Shown here one piece after another: positions 1 through 4,094 of a DNA stretch of 5,755 nt; the stretch's first letter is position 1, and each line of letters begins with the position of its first letter. The notes under the pieces are model-generated. The model was not told the origin of the DNA and searched no databases. It saw nothing but the letters and a program-made list of their open reading frames with translations. The DNA is taken from contig CALZKX010000091.1 in assembly GCA_945788155.1 (NCBI GenBank), positions 1 to 5,755 on the forward strand, given 5' to 3'. The stretch is from an uncultured Flavobacteriaceae bacterium. Its GTDB lineage: Bacteria; Bacteroidota; Bacteroidia; Flavobacteriales; Flavobacteriaceae. The position numbers were made by a program, and so were the translations under genes.

Positions 1-125
1 TTGAACTTGGTAAAGCTACTGTTGATGAAGCTGAGGTTAAAGAAAAATTACTAAAACATTTTTCTCAGCTTTTTGAAGCTGAGGTGCTAAAAAATCATCC
101 CTCGGCATTAAAATACACTTTGTAA
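1..125 (+). CDS. C-terminal fragment of an unidentified protein (5' end outside window)
   Basis: An open plus-strand frame runs from codon position 3 to a TAA at 123-125 and gives the last 40 residues of a protein that begins outside the window. The tail is charged and looks helical (ELGKATVDEAEVKEKL near its start, then HFSQLF, ending ALKYTL). The string EAEV occurs twice, 16 residues apart, encoded by an 11-base repeat at 27-37 and 75-85. The composition looks like real coding sequence, not the back of another gene, but I do not recognise the family. It is convergent with ndpA: the two 3' ends overlap by 31 bp (95-125), so neither gene can have a terminator entirely beyond its own stop without lying inside the other. 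Confidence 0.6.
   Translation, partial: ELGKATVDEAEVKEKLLKHFSQLFEAEVLKNHPSALKYTL
64..83. other. Hairpin at the convergent gene ends
   Basis: CTCAGCTT at 64-71 is perfectly complementary to AAGCTGAG at 76-83, giving an 8-bp stem with a 4-nt loop. It lies inside the end of the plus-strand fragment and 12 bases beyond the ndpA stop. No T-run follows directly on either strand (minus strand continues AAAAATGTTTTAG), so it is not a textbook intrinsic terminator. It may still mark or protect the 3' end of the ndpA transcript; it could also be a chance product of the EAEV-coding repeat. Confidence 0.3.
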
Positions 126-1144
126 TAATGCATTTTTTTCTCATTGTCGTAACCACGTTCTAAATATTCGGCTGAGGCATCAGGAGCATCCACATCGAGC
201 TTTATTTGAATGTTGGTGTCGAGTTTTATTTCGGTTTTAATTTTTTGTTTTTGCTTTTTTAAAACCACTTCAGAGACATCAAACTGATTTCTAATTAGTA
301 CATTATTATCGCTCTCAAAGGTTTTTTTGTAGTCTTCAAATAGCTGAATGTGGTCTTCTTCTTCAAAAACGTCGTCTTTAAAGGTTTCAATGTTTACCAC
401 TTCGTTTTCTTTAAAAAAATCAACCGTTTTTGCTAAAAACGAGCTTTGTTCTTGCATGCCAAATTGTGGTTGTACAATTTCTTTTGAAAACTCCCTGCAC
501 ATTTCAATATAGTTTTTGGTATGTTGATTGGAGTCGTTGGGATATTTAACGTTTAAAAAACTTTTAATCCAATATTGTGCGTCGTAATTGTTATGGTCTA
601 CACTAAGTACAATGTTTCCTTCACCATCAGCAGCATTTAAAATTAAACAACCTTTATCTACTTTTTTGGCTTGAATGCCTTTTTGTACAAATAAATCGTA
701 GCTGTTGTTTTCTAAATAGGTTTGAAAAAAACTTGTTTTATTTTCAATTTTAAAAATACCAATGGCATCTGTGAGATAATCTTCATATTGTATATCATGA
801 AACATACAAATTATAACATCGCCAGTTTTTATTTGGGCAGAATTAGATTGCTCGAACAAATGTGTAACAATGTGTTTTGAAGTGGCTACAAAACCAGTGT
901 CGTCCTTTAACAATTGTGAGGCATAACTATTAATTTCATTAAGGTTGATGTTGGAGTGATGATTAAACCTGTAGCTTTCTGCAACGCTCCCAAAAGGACG
1001 CAGTAGATATGGTAAAATTAAATCGTAACTAGCTTCATCAAAATCTATAGGTTGCTCCGAAAAAGTATTTTTAGTGCTATTAAATTTATTACCAACTTTG
1101 TGTAATATACATCTAGAAATGGAGGCTTTTGTACGTTTAATCAT
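95..1144 (-). CDS. ndpA: Nucleoid-associated protein, NdpA/YejK family
   Basis: The 349-residue product matches the NdpA/YejK (37-kDa nucleoid-associated protein) family in its Bacteroidota form: an N-terminal basic segment (IKRTKASISRCILHKVGNK, residues 2-20), an ILPYLLRPF block near 43-51, the GDVIICMFHDI strand near 108-118, and a C-terminal charged region. In Enterobacteria YejK is about 335 residues, so the length is normal. The family binds the nucleoid; its precise role outside Proteobacteria is not settled. The ATG at 1144 is supported because the same ATG and its leader are preserved in the duplicated copy at 3030. hipT ends 88 bp upstream on the same strand with no terminator between, so readthrough from hipBST is likely. 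The TGA stop at 97-95 lies inside the convergent neighbour. Confidence is high for family, moderate for function. Confidence 0.88.
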   Translation of the reverse strand: MIKRTKASISRCILHKVGNKFNSTKNTFSEQPIDFDEASYDLILPYLLRPFGSVAESYRFNHHSNINLNEINSYASQLLKDDTGFVATSKHIVTHLFEQSNSAQIKTGDVIICMFHDIQYEDYLTDAIGIFKIENKTSFFQTYLENNSYDLFVQKGIQAKKVDKGCLILNAADGEGNIVLSVDHNNYDAQYWIKSFLNVKYPNDSNQHTKNYIEMCREFSKEIVQPQFGMQEQSSFLAKTVDFFKENEVVNIETFKDDVFEEEDHIQLFEDYKKTFESDNNVLIRNQFDVSEVVLKKQKQKIKTEIKLDTNIQIKLDVDAPDASAEYLERGYDNEKKMHYYKVYFNAEG

Positions 1145-1180
1145 GGGTGTAATTTAGAAGTGCAATACTACTAAATTTAG
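1084..1180. repeat. Direct repeat copy A (ndpA promoter and first 20 codons)
   Basis: This 97-bp segment aligns without gaps to 2970-3066, offset by 1886 bp, with 10 mismatches (about 90% identity) and an identical run of 33 bp at 1114-1146. It covers the ndpA start codon, the first 20 codons and about 36 bp of leader/promoter. Weaker similarity (GGAATAATTATA against GGAGTAATTATA) resumes after an 11-base insertion in this copy, at about 1190-1201, so the original homology was probably longer. This copy joins the intact gene; together with copy B it brackets hipBST. Confidence 0.92.
1163..1170 (-). promoter_or_regulatory. Candidate -7 element of ndpA
   Basis: On the minus strand TAGTATTG differs by one base from the Bacteroidota -7 consensus TAnnTTTG and lies 19-26 bases upstream of the ndpA ATG, implying a very short leader. 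It is unchanged in copy B (3056-3049) although the flanks have drifted. No convincing TTTG -33 element was found at the right distance, so this is tentative. Confidence 0.3.
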
Positions 1181-1232
1181 GAGGATTATGGAATAATTAT
1201 ACTAGTTAAGAATTTAAATTTTAAGCAATTAA

Positions 1233-2237
1233 TTACACACCTTGTTGTATGCTAGACTTTTTAATTTTTTTCAACCTTGTTTCGTATGCTTGAGTATAGT
1301 TGCGTTTTGTTCTTTCATTTAGATATGATGAATTAATCAAATATTCAACTTCTTCTTTTTTTGAAAGTAAATTTTCAAAAATACTATCTTTTTGCACCTT
1401 ACTAAGTGCTGCTTTTTCGGCTAATAAATTTAGTTGAACCCATACATTACCTTTTGCTAAATTTTTTGGTAGTAAACCATCATCTAATGCAAAATCTGAA
1501 TCTTCTATATGTATTCGAGTATTCAGTAAATCGTAGGCAGGACTCAATCTATAATCTCCTAAGGGAGTTTCTATTAAGGAAAAGTTTTTAAAATGGGCAT
1601 CACCATTTGAAAATAAATAATTAAAGACAATCAATGAAAACAATTTTGGTGCTTCTAGCTGGTAAGCTGGTAAAAACTTTTTCATCAATTCGAACATTTC
1701 TAAATAATTACCTAAATATTTATAGTTTTCTCCATGAGTTTGAGGTGTGCGTCCAGCTAATGAAGCAAAATCTTCTTTTGCTAATTTGGAACCATCTTCC
1801 TTAACATCAAATCTTTTTGTTAGGTAAGCAGGTTGACCATTTTTAAAAAATATTAATGCGTTTTCAGCAGTTTCAATATTAAATATTTGCCTTGCTATTT
1901 GCATGGTAAGGTGTTCGTTTGCTGGCATCTGATCTAGCTTTTTGCCAACACTTGGAATAGGTTTAAGAATGTATCTACCTCGTTCACCTTCATCAATTAG
2001 TCGAAGTTTATTTTTCTCAAGTAGTACGGAAAACTTTTCTTGCACACCCGATATTGAGATGCGTATTTTGTTTTCAAGAAAAAGATCTTCAGTTGTTCCG
2101 TTACCTGTGGGTGAATCGTAGGGGAGAATATGATTTACTTTACGACCATTAAACATTCTTCTTAAACATGTCGTACTATATGTGTTGTAACCCTTTGTTA
2201 AGGTTCCAGGGCAATATTCAATAATTGGAAAACTCAT
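1233..2237 (-). CDS. hipT: HipT-like serine/threonine kinase toxin (HipA kinase core without N-terminal domain)
   Basis: The 334-residue protein is the kinase part of HipA, close in length to HipT of E. coli O127:H6. It has a Bacteroidota-type N-terminus (CPGT, NTYSTTCLRR, HILPYDSP), then the Gly-rich loop SISGVQEK at 61-68, ATP-lysine motif YILKP with K92, NEH at 107-109, TKRFD at 140-144, catalytic loop GDAHFKN with D213 and N218, and metal-binding SPAYD with D236. By alignment with HipA, S61 matches the autophosphorylated S150, and S63 supplies the second serine of the SxS loop seen in HipT. All catalytic residues are present, so it should be an active kinase. Known relatives phosphorylate aminoacyl-tRNA synthetases (GltX for HipA, TrpS for HipT); the target here cannot be read from sequence. 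It starts 6 bp after hipS, with no clear ribosome binding site, suggesting coupled translation. No terminator follows it. Confidence 0.88.
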   Translation of the reverse strand: MSFPIIEYCPGTLTKGYNTYSTTCLRRMFNGRKVNHILPYDSPTGNGTTEDLFLENKIRISISGVQEKFSVLLEKNKLRLIDEGERGRYILKPIPSVGKKLDQMPANEHLTMQIARQIFNIETAENALIFFKNGQPAYLTKRFDVKEDGSKLAKEDFASLAGRTPQTHGENYKYLGNYLEMFELMKKFLPAYQLEAPKLFSLIVFNYLFSNGDAHFKNFSLIETPLGDYRLSPAYDLLNTRIHIEDSDFALDDGLLPKNLAKGNVWVQLNLLAEKAALSKVQKDSIFENLLSKKEEVEYLINSSYLNERTKRNYTQAYETRLKKIKKSSIQQGV

Positions 2238-2243
2238 ATCAAT

Positions 2244-2564
2244 TTATATTTTTCTTACTGTAACAGCACCAATCGTATCATAACGTGCAGTAGTAAGAAG
2301 TAAACTAAAATAGTCGTTAGTATCTATTCGCATATGCTTACAAACAACTTGTTTATTTGTCCCTTCCGGTAACATGTTATAGAAAAAGGGAAATAAATAA
2401 TCCGATTCGTATTTATTTTTACTTTTTGGTAATGTCAAGCTTATTGGAGGTTTGCTATTATCTGCTAACCATAAATTGTCATATGTATATTCAAAATGAC
2501 CATTATCTAGTTGAGTTAGCATACCAGCTTTTTCACCTTTATAGTATATTTCTGCTTGTCTCAT
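2244..2564 (-). CDS. hipS: HipS-like antitoxin (HipA N-terminal subdomain, Couple_hipA)
   Basis: The 106-residue product corresponds to the N-terminal subdomain of full-length HipA, encoded here as a separate gene. Matching blocks are PISLTLP at 40-46 (PLSLSLP in E. coli HipA), LFPFFYNMLPEG at 57-68 (VFNFFDNLLPDS) and the ending DTIGAVTV at 96-103 (DSVGAVTL). In the characterised HipBST system this piece (HipS) is the actual antitoxin that blocks HipT, while HipB boosts inhibition and represses transcription; I infer the same division here. The usual glycine before the final D-x-x-GAV block is replaced (TTARYD). Its ATG shares one base with the hipB stop (TAATG, 2566-2562), and hipT follows 6 bp after its TAA, so the three genes form one tightly coupled operon. 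The ATG start is fixed by that overlap. Confidence 0.88.
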   Translation of the reverse strand: MRQAEIYYKGEKAGMLTQLDNGHFEYTYDNLWLADNSKPPISLTLPKSKNKYESDYLFPFFYNMLPEGTNKQVVCKHMRIDTNDYFSLLLTTARYDTIGAVTVRKI

Positions 2565-2770
2565 TAATTAGGTTTTTGAAGATTTTTAACTTTTAAAATA
2601 ACTTCCATACCTAATACATCTGCAATTTTTGTTAATGTTTCTAAGGTAGGATTTGCCTGTCCTCTTTCAATTTTATAAAGAGTATTAACACTTATGTTGG
2701 CAAGTTCAGCAACTTGCGGTTGAGTAACTCGCAGTGTTTTTCTTCGCTCTTTTATACTTTTTCCTACCAT
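2564..2770 (-). CDS. hipB: HipB-like XRE-family transcriptional repressor
   Basis: The 68-residue protein is little more than a lambda-repressor/XRE helix-turn-helix: helices fall at about 4-13, 17-24 (QPQVAELA), recognition helix 28-35 (VNTLYKIE) followed by the hallmark ERGQANPTLETLTKIADVLG at 35-54. It resembles HipB, the DNA-binding member of hip toxin-antitoxin operons, but is shorter than the 88-residue E. coli K-12 protein and lacks most of its C-terminal tail. It is the first gene of the operon; its stop overlaps the hipS start by one base. Upstream lie two palindromes and two extra half-sites with the core TGTGATATT, the probable binding sites through which it represses its own operon. 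It has no visible Shine-Dalgarno sequence; the ATG is preceded by an A/T run, as is usual in this phylum. Confidence 0.88.
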   Translation of the reverse strand: MVGKSIKERRKTLRVTQPQVAELANISVNTLYKIERGQANPTLETLTKIADVLGMEVILKVKNLQKPN

Positions 2771-2784
2771 TTTTATAATTGTAT

Positions 2785-2795
2785 AATGTGATTTT
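2785..2795. promoter_or_regulatory. Operator half-site O0
   Basis: AATGTGATTTT matches the right arm of the perfect palindrome at 10 of 11 positions. The expected left arm (2772-2782) matches at only 5 of 11, so this is a half-site. It begins 15 bp upstream of the hipB ATG and exactly 61 bp from the right arm of the next site, close enough to the start to interfere with initiation if bound. Confidence 0.4.
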
Positions 2796-2832
2796 AATGT
2801 AAAAATACGAAAAATAAACGAATAATACGTTT

Positions 2833-2856
2833 AAAATCATATTTTAGTGTGATATT
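2833..2856. promoter_or_regulatory. Imperfect palindromic operator O1 upstream of hipB
   Basis: AAAATCATATT and AGTGTGATATT flank a 2-bp spacer, the same 11-2-11 layout as O2. The arms match the O2 arms at 9/11 and 10/11 positions and pair with each other at 8/11. The site is 62 bp upstream of the hipB ATG. A HipB dimer is the obvious candidate ligand; this is inferred from position and the autoregulation known for hip operons. Confidence 0.6.
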
Positions 2857-2893
2857 TTAGTGAATTTTATTAAAAGAAAGTAGAGCATCTTTA

Positions 2894-2917
2894 AATATCA
2901 CATTACAATGTGATATT
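2894..2917. promoter_or_regulatory. Perfect palindromic operator O2 upstream of hipB
   Basis: AATATCACATT (2894-2904) and AATGTGATATT (2907-2917) are exact reverse complements around a 2-bp spacer (AC). Written as a core it reads TATCAC-N8-GTGATA, reminiscent of, but not identical to, the E. coli HipB operator TATCC-N8-GGATA. It lies 123 bp upstream of hipB, between the ndpA remnant and the operon, which suits a repressor site for hipBST. No T-run follows, and the loop would be only 2 nt, so it is a DNA site and not a terminator. Confidence 0.72.
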
Positions 2918-2942
2918 ATTGTGCTTTATAAAAAATATGTCT

Positions 2943-2953
2943 GATGTGATATT
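2943..2953. promoter_or_regulatory. Operator half-site O3
   Basis: GATGTGATATT matches the right arm of O2 at 10 of 11 positions; the left-arm position (2930-2940) matches at only 4 of 11. It is 36 bp from O2, breaking the 61-bp spacing of the other three sites, and lies just downstream of the stop of the ndpA remnant in the direction of transcription. Confidence 0.4.
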
Positions 2954-2964
2954 CGCAGAATAGG

Positions 2965-3030
2965 TCAGCATTTGTTGCTAACTTTATGTAATATACATTT
3001 AGAAATGGAGGCTTTTGTACGTTTAATCAT
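2965..3030 (-). pseudogene. 5' remnant of ndpA (21 codons)
   Basis: Starting at an ATG at 3030-3028, the minus strand reads MIKRTKASIS-K-CILHKV-S-NK-C and stops at TGA (2967-2965). The first 20 residues equal the start of intact NdpA except R11K and G18S; homology ends within codon 21. Nothing of the remaining 328 residues follows. The remnant keeps its leader and candidate promoter core, so it may still be transcribed and translated as a short leader ahead of hipB, but it is best read as the scar of an insertion or duplication at ndpA. Confidence 0.85.
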
Positions 3031-3066
3031 GGATGTAATTTAAAAGTGCAATACTACAGAATTTGG
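2970..3066. repeat. Direct repeat copy B (truncated ndpA 5' end)
   Basis: This is the partner of copy A at 1084-1180. The seven mismatches from 2970 to 3057 are all transitions (A/G or C/T), and the reading frame is kept; beyond 3057 the match weakens and then needs an indel. Left of 2970 similarity stops abruptly, inside codon 21. The unit from one copy to the other is 1886 bp and contains only hipBST and its control region. Confidence 0.92.
3049..3056 (-). promoter_or_regulatory. Duplicated candidate -7 element reading toward hipB
   Basis: TAGTATTG on the minus strand is identical to the element in front of intact ndpA. Here it points through the 21-codon remnant and the operator array into hipB, about 280 bp downstream. 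If the ndpA promoter core is real, this copy could supply transcription to the toxin-antitoxin operon. No -33 element is evident. Confidence 0.25.
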
Positions 3067-3177
3067 AGTAATTATAAAGTATATAAAATTTGATTTCCTA
3101 GGAGTGTGTTTAAGGTTTTTCCAATGGTTTGTCTAATGGTCATCATAGAATCTGGCTTTTTAATCGTCCTGCTTTCG

Positions 3178-3903
3178 CTATTTTTTTAACTCTAATTCGA
3201 TTAAATCAATAATTTCAATCAATAATTTTTCCATTTTAGCATTTGTACCTACCAGATAATTATTGAAATTAGTTAAATTTTTAAGTCGCATTAAAAAAGT
3301 ATGATCGGCTTTTAAAGCCATGATGTTCTTGGGTTTTGTAGTAATCGCATCTGGTGACATAGTCCACTCGTTAAAATAATTAATTCCTGCTTCAAATAGC
3401 TTATCATCATGCATATAGTAATAATTTAGAACTTTTTCATATGCAGGATATAAAACATCGTATAACCTAATTATTTTATGCTTTATAGAATCGTTTGAAA
3501 CTTTATTCAGTCCAAATTCTTTCAATGATTCAAAAGGAGCACTGGAAACCATGAAGGAGGTTCTTTTTGTTGCCATTGAAAATTGATAAGTAACGGAATC
3601 ATTAAGTTCCTTATCACTTAATAGCCAATCGATAACCTTGTATTGATTATTAAGAATTCTTTTTTGCCAAACGTTGTTTATTTTTACATCAATTAAATCA
3701 CTTTTTAGACCATTATTAATTTCAGTAATCAATTTAATTTCTAACTCTCTTTCGGCTTTGTTTTCTTTCCATTGGTTTGCTTGAAAGGCTAAAAGGATAC
3801 CAATCATTACTAGTGTAACTTCTCCAATTGCATAGAGGAGATATTTTTTAAATTTATTTTCAGCAAATAATTTTTGTCGAATTTTTCTAAAGAATGTTAT
3901 CAT
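3178..3903 (-). CDS. DUF6090 family membrane protein
   Basis: The 241-residue protein has the typical start of the DUF6090 family found in Flavobacteriia: a basic amphipathic leader with FFRKIRQKL (4-12), then KKYLLYAIGE (19-28), a single membrane helix at about 22-41 (LVMIGILLAFQANQW), and a charged helical stretch right after it (KENKAERELEIKLI). The remainder is helix-rich and probably lies on the outer face of the inner membrane. The family has no established function. It is a single gene: the ompA terminator lies upstream, and a 111-bp gap to the ndpA remnant follows without a terminator. Start ATG at 3903-3901; the stop TAG directly follows a run of seven A residues, a place where a frame error or slippage would extend the protein by 36 codons. 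Confidence 0.82.
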   Translation of the reverse strand: MITFFRKIRQKLFAENKFKKYLLYAIGEVTLVMIGILLAFQANQWKENKAERELEIKLITEINNGLKSDLIDVKINNVWQKRILNNQYKVIDWLLSDKELNDSVTYQFSMATKRTSFMVSSAPFESLKEFGLNKVSNDSIKHKIIRLYDVLYPAYEKVLNYYYMHDDKLFEAGINYFNEWTMSPDAITTKPKNIMALKADHTFLMRLKNLTNFNNYLVGTNAKMEKLLIEIIDLIELELKK

Positions 3904-3980
3904 TGTTTCAGTCGTATAAGTTAAAAAGGTTACCAGTGTTATGATATGAATTTCCTTAATTGTTTAGATTGGAATCAAAA

Positions 3981-4012
3981 CGAAGGTAGTCGTTTTTTCA
4001 GGAAAAATCAAA
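3981..4012 (-). promoter_or_regulatory. Candidate promoter of the DUF6090 gene
   Basis: On the minus strand TTTG (4012-4009) is followed after 20 bases by TACCTTCG (3988-3981), one base from TAnnTTTG. This matches the Bacteroidota -33/-7 pattern and spacing, sits beyond the ompA terminator, and would give a leader of roughly 70 bases before the ATG at 3903. Predicted by pattern only. Confidence 0.4.
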
Positions 4013-4027
4013 ATGTATATTAGCAAC

Positions 4028-4058
4028 AAAAAAACGCCAAGACATTTCTATCTTGGCG
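4028..4058 (-). terminator. Intrinsic terminator of the OmpA-family gene
   Basis: On the minus strand CGCCAAGA pairs with TCTTGGCG across an 8-nt loop (4058-4035), a GC-rich 8-bp stem in an AT-rich setting, followed at once by seven T residues (4034-4028). It begins 36 bp after the stop codon of the OmpA-family gene and separates it from DUF6090. Confidence 0.88.
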
Positions 4059-4094
4059 CCTCACAATAGATTCGGCTTCTCGATTTGGTTATCG

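Noticed and set aside
1206..1225. Symmetrical A/T-rich stretch after hipT considered as a terminator
   Set aside because: Only the 10-bp AATTTAAATT core is palindromic; the TTAAG flanks are direct, and there is no GC stem or T-tract.
1406..1591. Plus-strand frame of 61 codons inside hipT
   Set aside because: It is antisense to the conserved kinase C-lobe, with no family resemblance; the minus-strand HipT motifs explain the sequence.
2894..2917. Perfect palindrome considered as a terminator
   Set aside because: The 2-bp spacer is too small for an RNA loop, there is no T-run, and related copies recur upstream of hipB, which fits protein-binding sites.
2785..2953. Regularly spaced repeats considered as a CRISPR array
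   Set aside because: The repeated units are 11-bp operator arms, half of them degenerate, with no conserved direct repeat of CRISPR length and no cas genes.
3124..3189. Plus-strand 21-codon hydrophobic frame (MVCLMVIIESGFLIVLL...), resembling a small membrane toxin
   Set aside because: It is the back of the alternative frame downstream of DUF6090 and T-rich sequence gives hydrophobic frames by chance; there is no promoter, no conserved leader and no antisense RNA signature.
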